Of a stretch of DNA of 32,500 bases, positions 14,775-23,952 are shown in pieces. The DNA lies in NCBI GenBank assembly GCA_013044195.1, contig JABEUV010000125.1, forward strand, positions 1 through 32,500, written 5' to 3'. The DNA is from Elusimicrobiota bacterium (lineage in GTDB: Bacteria; Elusimicrobiota; Elusimicrobia; UBA1565; UBA9628). Position 1 is the first letter of the stretch. Each line of letters begins with the position of its first letter. The position numbers were made by a program, and so were the translations under genes. The notes beneath the pieces were generated by a model. The model ran no database searches. It saw only the letters and a program-made list of their open reading frames with translations, and was not told where the DNA came from.

Positions 14775-15527
14775 ATGGCCAAGCCCAAGGTCGTCGTCGT
14801 CATGCCCGCTTACAACGCGGAGAAGACGTTGGAGCGCACGATCCGCGATATACCGCCGGGGTCGGTCGACGAGGTGATTTTGGTCGACGACCGCTCCAAG
14901 GACGGCACCGTGGCGCTGGCGCGCAAGCTGGGACTGACCGTCATCGAGCACGAGCGCAACAAGGGCTACGGCGGCAACCAGAAGACGTGCTACGCCACGG
15001 CGCTGGCGCGCGGCGCGGATGTGGTGGTCATGGTTCATCCCGACTACCAATACGACTCGCGCCTGGTGCCGATCATGGCGGCGCTGATCGACGACGGCAT
15101 CTGCGACATGGTTTGCGGCAACCGCATCCGCACGCGCGCGGAGGCGCTGGCGGGCGGGATGCCGCGCTATAAATATCTGTTCAATCGCCTGCTGACGGCT
15201 TTCGAAAACAGCGTCACCGGCCAAAATCTTGGGGAATGGCACTCCGGACTGCGCGCGTACTCGCGGCGCTGCCTGGAGACCGTGCCCTGGGAGCGCAACT
15301 CCGACGACTTCGTCTTCGACCAGCAGTTCCTGATGCAGGCGGCCTACCTGGGCCAGCGCATCGGCGACGTGCCGGTGGCGGCGCGCTATTTCGCGGAGGC
15401 CTCGTCCATTAATTTTCGGCGCTCATGCGTCTATGGTCTGTCCGCGCTGGTCTGCCTGGGTCAGTTCGTACTGCAAAGCCTCGGCCTCATGCGCTTCGCG
15501 CTGTTCGAGCCGAAGGCCGCGCGGTGA
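14775..15527 (+). CDS. Family 2 glycosyltransferase (dolichol-phosphate mannosyltransferase-like)
   Basis: 250 aa. GT-A features: [21 protein letters not shown] at the start, [12 protein letters not shown] with the nucleotide-binding Asp38/Asp39, [21 protein letters not shown], and MVHPDYQYD (88-94) in place of the DXD metal motif. [15 protein letters not shown] and [14 protein letters not shown] follow the pattern of DPM1/polyprenyl-phosphate sugar synthases. One hydrophobic segment near the C-terminus (about 219-245) anchors it to the membrane. The likely role is to make polyprenyl-phosphate sugar for the GT-C enzymes encoded in the same operon. It is the first gene of that operon and its stop overlaps the next start (GTGA). 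Confidence 0.92.
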   Translation: MAKPKVVVVMPAYNAEKTLERTIRDIPPGSVDEVILVDDRSKDGTVALARKLGLTVIEHERNKGYGGNQKTCYATALARGADVVVMVHPDYQYDSRLVPIMAALIDDGICDMVCGNRIRTRAEALAGGMPRYKYLFNRLLTAFENSVTGQNLGEWHSGLRAYSRRCLETVPWERNSDDFVFDQQFLMQAAYLGQRIGDVPVAARYFAEASSINFRRSCVYGLSALVCLGQFVLQSLGLMRFALFEPKAAR

Positions 15528-17446
15528 GCGGCCTGCTGGGCGCGGCGCTGACGGCGGCGCTGGCCGCCGCGGCGAGCGCCGATGGTCCTTGGGCCGCGTT
15601 CGCGCCGGGATTGGTACCGCTCATACTTCTTGTTTTCCTGGCCGCCGCTGCGGCGTGCGCGGGCCGCCGCGTTCTGCGCGCGCTGGGCCCGGCGGAGCTC
15701 GACGAACTGGAGACGACGGTCGCCGGGGCCACGTTGGGCCTGGGACTTCTCGCGCTCGGCGTCTTCGCGCTGGGTGCCGTCGGGCTGCTCAAATCCTGGG
15801 CCGTGTCCTTATTGCTGGCCGCTCTGTGGCTGTCCGGTTGGTCGGAGGTCAACGCCTTCGGCGCGGCTCTGGCCGAAGGCGTGCGGCGCGCGCGCGCGCG
15901 GCCGTGGTTGTGCGCGCTGATCGGACTGCCCTTGCTTGCGGCGTTGTGGGCGTGCTTGGCCCCGCCGCATCAGTACGACGCGCTGGTCTATCATCTGGCC
16001 TTGCCCCAGGAGTACCTGCGCGCCGGAAACGTGAAGCCGCCGGACGGGCTGGTGTTCGCCCACTTCCCGCAAAATGGGGAAATGCTTTTCACGCTGGCAT
16101 TGGCTTTGGGCTCCGACTTGCTGGCGCAGATGCTGGTGTGGCTGGCCTCCGCGTTGACCATCGCGTGGCTGTTGACCTTCGGTCGGCGGCTGACGGCCGC
16201 AGCACCATGGGCCGCGGCGCTGATCGCCACGCACACGGCGGTGCTGACGTTGTCCTCGACGGCGTATGTCGAGCCGCTGGTGATGCTGTGGACGACGGGC
16301 GCGCTGCTGGCGTTCGAGGCGTCGCAGGAAGGCCGCGAGCGCGGCCTGCTGATCCTGTCGGCGGCGTTCACGGGCTTGGCGCTGGGCACGAAATACTACG
16401 CGGGCTTATTGGCCGTCGCCATCGTCCTGCGCCTTCTTTGGCGCGATCGCGTGAAATCTGCGATTCTGTTCTCGGCCGTCGCGCTGGGACTGTTCGCGCC
16501 GTGGCTGATTAAAAACGGAATTTATATCGGCAATCCGGTGTTCCCGTTTTTGTATCAGATATTCCCGGCCACGAAAATCGGCTGGACGTCGCAGTTGGCC
16601 TCCGGATATTTCTCGGTGCTGACCGAGTACGGCCACGCACGCGGCTTCTGGCGGGACCTGGCGTCCTTGCCGGTTCTCCTTCTGCGCAATCCGCTGCGCT
16701 TCGGCGGCGGCATGGACGTACTCGGCGATCTGGGCTGGGACCTGACGTTGTGGCTGTGGCCGCTGGGACTGTGGGCCGCGTGGAAAGGCCGCGGGCCGAA
16801 AGGCTTGGCCGCGTTGACCGTGCTGTACGTCGCGGGCTGGTTTTCAACCGGCGTGGTCCTGCGTTTTTTAACCGCGCTGGCGCCCGCGCTGGCGCTGGTG
16901 GGCGCGGCCGGTGCCGCGGACTGGCACGCGCGGGCCGGGACGCCGGCGCGCGCGCTTTCCGCGGCCGCCGCGGGCGCGCTGATCGCCGCGCACCTGTTCT
17001 TGTTTCTCTATGTGCACGCCGTGTTCGGCGATCAGAACGTGTTGCTGGCGCTGCAGACGCGGGGTGAGTTTTTGTCCCAGAGGCTGGACTATTATCCCTG
17101 CGCGCGCTACGCCGCCGATTTTCTGGGCAAGGACGCGGACGTGCTGGTCGTCGGCGAACAACGCGGCTACTACCTGGACGTGGCCCACCGTCCGGCGACC
17201 GTGCACGCGCCGAACCTCTACGTGACGCGCGCCGATGAAGCCGCCTCGCCCGCGGCGCTGGCGGAGGCGCTGCGCGCCGATGGCTTTACGCACCTCCTGT
17301 TCGTGCCGCGCGAGGCCGCGCGCCTGGGCGAGGGGGAGGGCGCTTTCACCGAGACCGGCAAGGCCAACTGGCTGGGCCTCGAAAAGAATCTGAAGACCGT
17401 CTACCGCGGCCCGGCCTGCCTGGTCGCCGCGCTGGAGGCGCCGTGA
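15524..17446 (+). CDS. GT-C fold multi-pass membrane glycosyltransferase
   Basis: 640 aa from the GTG at 15524, which overlaps the GT2 stop (GTGA); the track start at 15425 lies inside the GT2 gene. There are about twelve hydrophobic segments. An acidic first-loop motif, [17 protein letters not shown], followed by [12 protein letters not shown], is typical of PMT/ArnT-like GT-C enzymes, and [14 protein letters not shown] matches a later conserved helix. The C-terminal ~110 residues ([22 protein letters not shown] onward) form a soluble domain. Such proteins transfer sugar from polyprenyl-phosphate donors at the periplasmic face; pairing with a DPM1-like GT2 is a common two-step arrangement. 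Acceptor unknown. Its stop overlaps the next GTG. Confidence 0.82.
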   Translation: MSGLLGAALTAALAAAASADGPWAAFAPGLVPLILLVFLAAAAACAGRRVLRALGPAELDELETTVAGATLGLGLLALGVFALGAVGLLKSWAVSLLLAALWLSGWSEVNAFGAALAEGVRRARARPWLCALIGLPLLAALWACLAPPHQYDALVYHLALPQEYLRAGNVKPPDGLVFAHFPQNGEMLFTLALALGSDLLAQMLVWLASALTIAWLLTFGRRLTAAAPWAAALIATHTAVLTLSSTAYVEPLVMLWTTGALLAFEASQEGRERGLLILSAAFTGLALGTKYYAGLLAVAIVLRLLWRDRVKSAILFSAVALGLFAPWLIKNGIYIGNPVFPFLYQIFPATKIGWTSQLASGYFSVLTEYGHARGFWRDLASLPVLLLRNPLRFGGGMDVLGDLGWDLTLWLWPLGLWAAWKGRGPKGLAALTVLYVAGWFSTGVVLRFLTALAPALALVGAAGAADWHARAGTPARALSAAAAGALIAAHLFLFLYVHAVFGDQNVLLALQTRGEFLSQRLDYYPCARYAADFLGKDADVLVVGEQRGYYLDVAHRPATVHAPNLYVTRADEAASPAALAEALRADGFTHLLFVPREAARLGEGEGAFTETGKANWLGLEKNLKTVYRGPACLVAALEAP

Positions 17447-18495
17447 TTGCCCTGGCCGCGACTATCAGCGACCCGCTTCTCTGCGCGATCGTCTTCGGCG
17501 TCGCCGCGATGATCACCTTCATCCTGACGCCGCTCGTGCGGCTGGTTTCTTTGCGCTCCGGCATACTGGACGCGCCGAATTCCGCGATCAAGACCCACAC
17601 GGCCCCCACGCCCGTCTTCGGCGGCGTGGCGATCTGGGCGGGCTTTGTCGGCGCGATGCTGCTCCTGCGCCTGACCACGAATTTTCCCACCGGCACGCTT
17701 TCCAATCTGCGCGCGCTGGTGCTTGGCGGCACCTTGGTCTTCGCGCTGGGCTTGGCCGATGACCTGCGCCGCCCGCAGGGCTTGGACTACAAGCCGAAAT
17801 TCCTGGTGCAGTTTCTCGCGACGGCCCTTCTGGTCCTCTACGGCCTGCACATCCATTTCATCCGTCCGGCGTGGGTCGCCGTCGGCGTCACTTCAATCTG
17901 GGTCGTCGGCATCACCAACGCGCTGAACCTGCTCGACATCATGGACGGCCTGGCGGCGACGCAGGCGGCGGTCGCGGCCCTGGGTTTCTTGTTCGTGACC
18001 TTGCCGTATGAGCAGCACTACGTGAAGTTCGCCGCGGCGGCGATCGCGGGTTCGGCCCTGGGATTTCTGCCGCGCAATCTGTCGCGCCGCCATAAGATCT
18101 TCATGGGAGACTGCGGCGCGCTGACGTTGGGCTTTCTGCTGGCCAGCGTGTCGGTCGGCGCGCATTATTCCGAAGTCAACGACGTGGGCGTGTTCGCGCC
18201 GCTCTTGATCCTGGGCGTGCCGATCTTCGACACCTTGTTCGTCAGCGTCCTGCGCCTCAACCAGGGCAAGTCGCCGTTTCTCGGCTCGAAAGATCATTTC
18301 GCCCTGCGCCTGGAGCGTTTGGGGCTTTCACGCGGCGCGGTCGTGCTCGTCTCGGCGGCGGTGGCGGCGTTGCTGGGCGTCTGCGCGTTTTTCGCCACGC
18401 AGTGGCCGCCGCGCTGGGCGCTGGGGTTGTATGCGCTGGTCGCGGCGGCGTTGCTTTGGGCCGCCCGCCGCCTGGCGCGGGTCACGATGCGATGA
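17443..18495 (+). CDS. Polyprenyl-phosphate sugar-1-phosphate transferase (WecA/MraY family)
   Basis: 350 aa from a GTG overlapping the previous stop (GTGA, 17443-17446). About ten membrane segments. Family motifs: THTAPTPVFGGVAIW (51-65), FALGLADDLRRP with Asp106/Asp107, NALNLLDIMDGLA (159-171), KIFMGDCGAL with Asp223, and SKDHFALRLERLG, the HRL-like motif. The WecA group starts glycan chains by moving GlcNAc-1-P or a related sugar phosphate from UDP-sugar to undecaprenyl phosphate on the cytoplasmic face. The context is O-antigen-like, not peptidoglycan, so WecA-like is preferred to MraY. One oddity: the usual FLPYN before the MGD motif reads FLPRN, and the Ser after GD is Cys. Confidence 0.93.
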   Translation: MIALAATISDPLLCAIVFGVAAMITFILTPLVRLVSLRSGILDAPNSAIKTHTAPTPVFGGVAIWAGFVGAMLLLRLTTNFPTGTLSNLRALVLGGTLVFALGLADDLRRPQGLDYKPKFLVQFLATALLVLYGLHIHFIRPAWVAVGVTSIWVVGITNALNLLDIMDGLAATQAAVAALGFLFVTLPYEQHYVKFAAAAIAGSALGFLPRNLSRRHKIFMGDCGALTLGFLLASVSVGAHYSEVNDVGVFAPLLILGVPIFDTLFVSVLRLNQGKSPFLGSKDHFALRLERLGLSRGAVVLVSAAVAALLGVCAFFATQWPPRWALGLYALVAAALLWAARRLARVTMR

Positions 18496-19850
18496 ACGTC
18501 GACGTCCTGATCCTCGGTGGCGGCTTGGCGGGACTGTCGACCGCCTATCATCTGGGCGCGTCGGGCGCGGGCTCGCGCCTGGTCGTCGAGGCCAAGGACC
18601 GCGTGGGCGGCACCGCGGGCTCCGAGGCGCACGGCGGCTTCACGTTCGACTACACGGGACACCTGCTCCATCTGCACGACGCCCACGGCCAGGCGCTGGT
18701 GCTTGACCTACTCAAGGGCAATCTTGCGGAGCATCAGCGCCGCGCGTGGATCTACTCGCACGGCGTCCACACGCGCTATCCGTTCCAAGCCAACACGCGC
18801 GGCCTTCCCGCCGCGGTGGTGGCCGACTGCGTGGCGGGATTCTTGGAAACGGCGCACCGCCCCGACGCGCCCGCGCGGCGTCCCGATTTTCTCTCTTGGT
18901 CGCGGGCCACGTTCGGCGCCGGGATCACGCGGCATTTTATGAAGCCGTACAACGAGAAGCTGTGGCGCGTGCCGCTGTCGCGGCTGACCACCGAGTGGCA
19001 GGGCCGCTTCGTGCCCAAGCCCTCGCCGGCGGAGGTGGTCTACGGCGCGCTCGTCGACCAGAATAAATTGTTCGGCTACAACGCCGGCTTCCGCTATCCG
19101 GTGCGCGGCGGCATTCAGTCCCTGCCCGACGCGCTGGCGGCACGGCTGGAGCCCGGCGTGGTGCGCGTCAACGCGCGCGTGGAGGCGGTGGACCTGCGCG
19201 AGAAGGTGGCGGTCGTGGCGGGCTTGGGAGAGGTGCGCTACGAGCGCCTGGTCAACACTTTGCCGCTCGTCGACTTTCTGGATCTTGCCGCGCCGCTTCC
19301 GGCCGACGTGAAGGCCGCGCGCCGCCGCTTGCGCTGGAACACGGTGTGGAACCTCAACCTTGGGGTGGCGCGCGCGGGCGTGTCCGACAAGCATTGGGTC
19401 TACTACCCGGAGAAGCGCTTCCCGTTCTACCGCGTGGGATTTCCCGGCAACTTCTCCTCCGCGCTGGCGCCCGCGGGCGGCAGTCCGCTCTACGTCGAGG
19501 TCGCCCGGCCGGGCGGCGCGCGTGTGGACGTGCCCGCGCTTGAGCGCGCGGTCCTGCGCGGCCTGCGCGACGCCGAGGTGCTGCGCCCGCGCGACGAACT
19601 GGCGGTCAAGGCCTGGATGCCGATCAAGGTCGGCTACGTGGTCTACGATTTCGCGCGCGCGCCCGCGCTGGCGACGATTTTCCGTCACACGTCCGCGCTC
19701 GGCGTCGAGTCCATAGGCCGCTACGGCGCGTGGAAGTATTCGTTCATGGAGGAGACGATTCTCGACGGCAAGCGCTGCGCCGAGCGCCTGCTGGGAAAAT
19801 CCTCGGCCGCCGCCGAGGAGAACTTCGCCCCTTTGGAGTCCCCTAAATGA
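18492..19850 (+). CDS. FAD-dependent oxidoreductase, UDP-galactopyranose mutase/PPOX-like
   Basis: 452 aa from the ATG at 18492 (ATGA overlap); the track form adds 30 codons inside the previous gene. The N-terminus is a Rossmann dinucleotide site (VLILGGGLAGLSTAYHLG, then EAKDRVGGTAGS). Mid-protein motifs FDYTGHLLHL, HTRYPFQANTRGLP and FMKPYNEKLWRVPLSRLTTEW resemble the UDP-galactopyranose mutase and amine-oxidase-like subgroup found in glycan clusters, as does the C-terminal IGRYGAWKYSFMEETILDGK. The exact reaction cannot be fixed: it could be ring contraction of a UDP-sugar or a desaturation/oxidation of a lipid-linked sugar. Its place in a glycan operon supports carbohydrate chemistry. Confidence 0.85.
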   Translation: MNVDVLILGGGLAGLSTAYHLGASGAGSRLVVEAKDRVGGTAGSEAHGGFTFDYTGHLLHLHDAHGQALVLDLLKGNLAEHQRRAWIYSHGVHTRYPFQANTRGLPAAVVADCVAGFLETAHRPDAPARRPDFLSWSRATFGAGITRHFMKPYNEKLWRVPLSRLTTEWQGRFVPKPSPAEVVYGALVDQNKLFGYNAGFRYPVRGGIQSLPDALAARLEPGVVRVNARVEAVDLREKVAVVAGLGEVRYERLVNTLPLVDFLDLAAPLPADVKAARRRLRWNTVWNLNLGVARAGVSDKHWVYYPEKRFPFYRVGFPGNFSSALAPAGGSPLYVEVARPGGARVDVPALERAVLRGLRDAEVLRPRDELAVKAWMPIKVGYVVYDFARAPALATIFRHTSALGVESIGRYGAWKYSFMEETILDGKRCAERLLGKSSAAAEENFAPLESPK

Positions 19851-20629
19851 TGAAGCTTGACCGGCCGCTGTGCGTCTTCGACCTGGAGGCCACCGGCACC
19901 GACGTCGCCCAAGACCGCATCGTCGACATCTGCGTTCTGCGCCTGGAACCGGACGGGACCGAGACGTTGTGGCAGTCCTTGGTCAATCCCGGCGTGCCGA
20001 TCCCGCCCGAGGCGACCGCCGTGCACAAGATCACAGACGCCATGGTCGCAAGCGAGCCCGCGCTGAAGGATCTTGCGCCCAAGATTCTGGAGATATTCGA
20101 CGGCGCCGACGTGTCCGGCTTCAACGCCGTGAAATACGACATTCCCTTGCTGACCAACGAGCTCAAGCGCGCGGGCTTCGACTGGCCGTCTTCGGGACGG
20201 CGCCTGGCCGATTCATTTACGATCTTCCAGCGCAAGGAGCGCCGCGACCTGACTTCCGCCTACAAGTTCTACTGCGGCAAGGACCTGTCCGGCGCGCACC
20301 GCGCCGAGGCCGACGTGCGCGCCGCAGCCGAGGTGCTGTTCGCCCAGGTGGAGCGCTACGCCGACCTGCCCAAGGACATGGAAGGCCTGGCCGCGTTCTG
20401 CGCGCAGGTTGACGCCTCGCGCGTGGACGCCGAGGGCAAGTTCGTCTGGCGCAACGGCGAGGCCGTCTTCGGCTTCGGCAACAAGCATAAAGGCAAGAGC
20501 CTGCGCGAGGTCGTGGCCTCCGACGGCGGCTACGTGCGCTGGATGATCGACAAGGGCAATTTCAGCGCCGACGTGATCAAGATCTGCCGCGACGCTCTGG
20601 CGGGAACTTATCCGGCCAAGAAAGCGTGA
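19847..20629 (+). CDS. DnaQ-like 3'-5' exonuclease (DEDDh)
   Basis: 260 aa; ATG overlaps the previous stop (ATGA, 19847-19850). The exonuclease motifs are complete: Exo I CVFDLEATGTD (Asp12, Glu14), Exo II GFNAVKYDIPLL (Asp98), and Exo III HRAEADVRAA (His151, Asp156). The family removes nucleotides from 3' ends of DNA or RNA. After the catalytic domain (about 1-175) there is a C-terminal module, FGFGNKHKGKSLREVVASDGGYVRWMI, seen in DnaQ-like exonucleases of several phyla and resembling a short DNA-associated domain. It sits between glycan genes and queC with only 13 bases to the latter, so it is co-transcribed. A link to the que genes is not established. Confidence 0.92.
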   Translation: MMKLDRPLCVFDLEATGTDVAQDRIVDICVLRLEPDGTETLWQSLVNPGVPIPPEATAVHKITDAMVASEPALKDLAPKILEIFDGADVSGFNAVKYDIPLLTNELKRAGFDWPSSGRRLADSFTIFQRKERRDLTSAYKFYCGKDLSGAHRAEADVRAAAEVLFAQVERYADLPKDMEGLAAFCAQVDASRVDAEGKFVWRNGEAVFGFGNKHKGKSLREVVASDGGYVRWMIDKGNFSADVIKICRDALAGTYPAKKA

Positions 20630-20642
20630 CGCACCCGGAGCC

Positions 20643-21320
20643 ATGAAAAAGCAAATGAAAGTGGTCGTCTTGCTGTCCGGCGGCCTGGACTCGACCACGG
20701 CGTTGTATTGGGCGAAAGCGCGCGGCTATGCGCCGGTCGCGCTGGCGATCCGCTATGGCCAGCGTCATATAAAAGAACTCTCGGCCGCGCGCGCGGTCGC
20801 GCGGCGCGCGGGGGTGCCGCTGCACGAGGTCGCGCTATCCCTGCCGTGGCTCGGCGTCTCCTCGCTGACGAACAAAACGCTGAAGCTTCCGGACATTCCG
20901 CTTTCGAAGATCGGGCGCGGCGGCATTCCCTCCACGTATGTGCCGGGACGCAACACCATGTTCCTGGCGTTGGCGGCGTCTTTGGCCGACGCCACCGGAG
21001 CGGGAGCCATCGTGATCGGGGCCAATGCGCTCGACTACTCGGGCTATCCGGACTGTCGGCCATCGTTTTTAAACGCCTTCTCGAAAGTCGCCAAGCTCGG
21101 CACGCGCGTGGGCGCGGAGGGCGGGACGCTGAAGGTGCTGGCGCCGCTCCTGCGGCTGGATAAAAAAGGCATCGTGCGCCTGGCGCGGCGCGTGGGCGCG
21201 CCGCTGGAGCTGACCTGGTCCTGCTACGCGGGCGGCGCGCGGCCGTGCGGCGCGTGCGACTCCTGCCGCCTGCGCGCCAAGGGCTTTCGCGAGGCCGGAA
21301 CGGAGGATCCCGCGCTGTGA
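20643..21320 (+). CDS. queC: 7-cyano-7-deazaguanine synthase
   Basis: 225 aa. The PP-loop ATP site is VVVLLSGGLDSTTALYWA (7-24). Other QueC signatures are AIRYGQRHIKEL, YVPGRNTMFLALAAS, IGANALDYSGYPDCRPSF and the four-cysteine zinc site Cys194, Cys202, Cys205, Cys208 (SCYAGGARPCGACDSC). QueC converts 7-carboxy-7-deazaguanine to preQ0 with ATP and ammonia, on the route to queuosine in tRNA (or to 7-deazaguanine DNA modifications). CGGAG is only 2 bases before the first ATG, so Met5 at 20655 is an alternative start. It is coupled to queE (GTGA overlap). queD and queF are not in the window. Confidence 0.96.
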   Translation: MKKQMKVVVLLSGGLDSTTALYWAKARGYAPVALAIRYGQRHIKELSAARAVARRAGVPLHEVALSLPWLGVSSLTNKTLKLPDIPLSKIGRGGIPSTYVPGRNTMFLALAASLADATGAGAIVIGANALDYSGYPDCRPSFLNAFSKVAKLGTRVGAEGGTLKVLAPLLRLDKKGIVRLARRVGAPLELTWSCYAGGARPCGACDSCRLRAKGFREAGTEDPAL

Positions 21321-22036
21321 ACGCGTCCGCGCTCAAGCTGTCGGAGGCGGCGCGCGCGCGCGTCGTCGAGGTTTTCTCGTCCTTGCAGGGGGAGGGCGCC
21401 TACGTCGGCGAGCGGCAGATCTTCGTGCGCCTGGGCGGCTGCAACCTGCACTGCGACTACTGCGACGAGCCGGACACGATCGCCATCCCCTCGGGAACGG
21501 TCTGGTCGGCCGAGCGCGTGAAGAAGGCGATCATTTTCCTAACGACACAGAGGACTCATCGTTCTGTTTCATGGACGGGGGGCGAGCCGCTGCTGCACCC
21601 GGCGTTCCTGAAGTCGATGATGGCGTGGGCGCGGACGCGCGGGTTGAAGAATTACCTGGAGACCAACGGCACCTTGCCCAACGCCCTGCGCGCGCTTGCG
21701 CCGCTGTGCGACGTGGTGGCCATGGACGTCAAACTGCCCTCGGCGACCGGACGGGAAACGTGGAAGGCGCATCGCGAGTTTCTGTCCGTCGCGCCGCGCG
21801 GCACGTTCGTCAAGGTCGTGCTCACCGCGCGCTCGACCGAGGCCGAGTGGCGGCGGGTGCTGGCGCTGATGCACGCGGCGCCGCGGGTGCCGCTGGTGCT
21901 TCAGCCCGCCACGCCCGGCTTCGGCGCCGACGCGATCTCGCCCGCGCGCTGTCTCTCGTTTGAAACGCGCGCGCGCCGCGTCCTGCGCGACGTGCGCGTC
22001 GTGCCGCAGTGGCACCACCTGTGGAAGGTGCGTTGA
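21317..22036 (+). CDS. queE: 7-carboxy-7-deazaguanine synthase (radical SAM)
   Basis: 239 aa from the GTG at 21317, which overlaps the queC stop (GTGA). FSSLQGEGAYVGERQIFVR is the QueE lead-in, followed by the radical SAM cluster motif GCNLHCDYCD with Cys42, Cys46 and Cys49 (CxxxCxxC), then WTGGEPLLHP and YLETNGTLP. QueE contracts the ring of 6-carboxytetrahydropterin to 7-carboxy-7-deazaguanine, the step before QueC. The C-terminal VVPQWHHLWKVR is also family-typical. The gene is followed by a TTGA overlap into a GT-C membrane protein, placing the que pair inside the glycan operon. Confidence 0.96.
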   Translation: MNASALKLSEAARARVVEVFSSLQGEGAYVGERQIFVRLGGCNLHCDYCDEPDTIAIPSGTVWSAERVKKAIIFLTTQRTHRSVSWTGGEPLLHPAFLKSMMAWARTRGLKNYLETNGTLPNALRALAPLCDVVAMDVKLPSATGRETWKAHREFLSVAPRGTFVKVVLTARSTEAEWRRVLALMHAAPRVPLVLQPATPGFGADAISPARCLSFETRARRVLRDVRVVPQWHHLWKVR

Positions 22037-23901
22037 ACCGCCGCGCGGCCTGGGCCGCGCTGGCCCTCGCGGCCGGGTGGGCGTGGCTGGCGGCGGGCGC
22101 GCTCTCCGGGCGCGAGGCGTTCCTGCCGTCGCGTCCGCCCGCGCGCTGGATGCGCGTTTCCGACGAAGCGGTGCTGACCATTCATCGAGACGTGCCCGGC
22201 TACGCGCGCTATCGGACGCGCTTCGAAGCACCGCGCGGCGGAGTCAAGGCCGAGTTGGACGTGCGCGCGCGCGGCGAGACGGAGATCGTGCTGGACCGCC
22301 GCCTGGTGGCCCCGCCCGCGGAGGCCCCGGGCGGGTCCACGAGCGTGCGCCGCGCGACGTTGAACGCGGGGCCGGGGGCGCACGTGCTTCTCGTGATCGT
22401 GCGTGCGGCGCTCGGTCCCCCGACGTTGTGGGCGCAGGCGCCCGCGTTGGGAGTCTACTCCGGCGCGCGCTGGGAGGCGAGCGCCGACGACGGCCGCGTG
22501 TGGGCGCCCGCGTGCGACGCCGAACAGCCGCTGCGCGCCGACGAGTTCTCGGCCTTGCCCGGCGCGGACGAAGGTTTTCGCGCGACGGCGCTGTGGACCG
22601 TGCCGTTTCTCTTTCTCGGCGTCTGGCTTTCGCGCCGCACGCGCGACGCGGCCGGTGCGCGGGAAGCCGGCCGCGCGGCGTCCGCCGTCGCCGCTGTCGC
22701 GTGGCTGACGTTGGCCGCCGCGGCCTTCGCGTTCCTGCGTCCGGGGCTGGGCTACGACGCGTATTGGCACGCGGACTATACCGAACGCCTGGTGCGGACC
22801 TGGCGCCTGCCCGCGCCGGGAGACGCCTGGCAGACGTTTCAAGCGCCGTTGTACTACGCGCTCTGCGTGCCGCTCTGGCTGCTGGCGCACGCGCAGGGCC
22901 GGGAGCCGGAGCCGCTCATGCGTCTGCCGAGCCTTCTGTCGGGCTTCGCGCTGGGCTGGGCGTGTCGGCGTTTCGTCTCCGCCGCGCGGCCGGGGCGTCC
23001 GGATCTGGCGCTCGCGGCCGGCCTGTTCGGCTGGTTCTGGCCGGCGAATCTCTTCATCGCGCAGACGCCCAGCAACGAACCGCTGGCGGGAGCGCTGGCC
23101 GCGCTCCTGCTCGCGGAATGCGCGCGCGTCGGACCCGCGCCGCTGAAGGCCGGGAGGTCGGCGTGGCTCGGCGCGCTGTGCGGCGCGGCGTTTCTGACCA
23201 AGGCGACGGCGGTTCTCGTCCTGCCGCCCGCGTTTCTGCTGCTTCTGCCCGTCGCGCGCCGCTCGCGCCGGCCGGCCGCGCTCGTCGCGGCGTTCGCGGC
23301 GGCGGCGTTCGTCGTCGGCGGCTGGTTTTACGCGCGCACGTGGGCGCTCTACGGCGCGCCGTTCATCGGCGGTTGGGACCCGACACGCGGCATCCGCTGG
23401 TGGCAGGATCCGGGCTATCGGACCGCAGGGGATTTCCTGCGCTTCGGCGCGGCGTTGTATCGGCCGTTCTACGCGGGGCTTAAAGGTTTTTGGGACGCGC
23501 TGTATTCGACGTTCTGGTGCGACGGCTGGCAGGCGGGCGTGCCGTCCCTGGTCTGGCTGCCGCCGCGTCCGTTCGATTGGCAGGCGGCGGACGCTTGGTG
23601 GGGCTTGATCCCGACGGCGCTGATCGCCTTGGGCGCGCGCCGCGCTTTCACGCGACGCGACGCGGCCTCCGGCGCGGCGCTGGCCGGTATTTTCTGCGGC
23701 GTCCTCGCGCTGGCGCGTCTGTTTCTGGCCGCGCCGATCTATTCGACGGTCAAGGCCAGTTATCTGCTCGGCCTGGGGCCGCTGTTCGCTCTGCTGTTGG
23801 CCGACGGGTTGGACGCGCTGGCGGGCCTGCCGCGCGCGGCGGCGTGGGCCGCGACCGCCGCTTGGGCCGCGGCGGCCTTTCGCGGCGCGCTGCCCTTGTA
23901 A
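22033..23901 (+). CDS. GT-C fold membrane protein with N-terminal extracytoplasmic domain
   Basis: 622 aa if started at the TTG at 22033, which overlaps the queE stop (TTGA); GTG at 22021 is another choice. After a first hydrophobic segment (about 5-20) there is a soluble domain of about 170 residues (YARYRTRFEAPRGGVKAEL, VLLVIVRAALGPP), then about ten membrane segments. The GT-C catalytic loop is seen as GLGYDAYWHADYTERLVRTW followed by TFQAPLYYALCVPL. QTPSNEPLAGALAALLLAE and FLTKATAVLVLPPAFL are typical later helices. Likely a polyprenyl-phosphate-dependent glycosyltransferase or dedicated periplasmic modifier of the glycan. The TAA stop coincides with the T-tract of the opposite-strand RNA terminator. 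Confidence 0.8.
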   Translation: MNRRAAWAALALAAGWAWLAAGALSGREAFLPSRPPARWMRVSDEAVLTIHRDVPGYARYRTRFEAPRGGVKAELDVRARGETEIVLDRRLVAPPAEAPGGSTSVRRATLNAGPGAHVLLVIVRAALGPPTLWAQAPALGVYSGARWEASADDGRVWAPACDAEQPLRADEFSALPGADEGFRATALWTVPFLFLGVWLSRRTRDAAGAREAGRAASAVAAVAWLTLAAAAFAFLRPGLGYDAYWHADYTERLVRTWRLPAPGDAWQTFQAPLYYALCVPLWLLAHAQGREPEPLMRLPSLLSGFALGWACRRFVSAARPGRPDLALAAGLFGWFWPANLFIAQTPSNEPLAGALAALLLAECARVGPAPLKAGRSAWLGALCGAAFLTKATAVLVLPPAFLLLLPVARRSRRPAALVAAFAAAAFVVGGWFYARTWALYGAPFIGGWDPTRGIRWWQDPGYRTAGDFLRFGAALYRPFYAGLKGFWDALYSTFWCDGWQAGVPSLVWLPPRPFDWQAADAWWGLIPTALIALGARRAFTRRDAASGAALAGIFCGVLALARLFLAAPIYSTVKASYLLGLGPLFALLLADGLDALAGLPRAAAWAATAAWAAAAFRGALPL

Positions 23902-23952
23902 AAAGCAGGAGGCGTCGAGACCGGCGCCCACGAGGGGCCGCCTCGACGCCTC
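23900..23952 (-). terminator. Rho-independent terminator of the ncRNA
   Basis: GAGGCGTCGAG (23909-23919) and CTCGACGCCTC (23942-23952) form a perfect 11-bp stem, with further GC pairing in the loop. On the minus strand the stem is followed by CTGC and TTTTT (23904-23900). On the plus strand no T-run follows, so it works best for the minus-strand RNA, though it may also block read-through from the convergent glycan operon, whose TAA stop lies within the T-tract. Confidence 0.8.

Noticed and set aside
14622-15242. 206-aa minus-strand ORF crossing the GT2 start
   Set aside because: Antisense to the GT2 gene; its intergenic tail shows no start or ribosome site.
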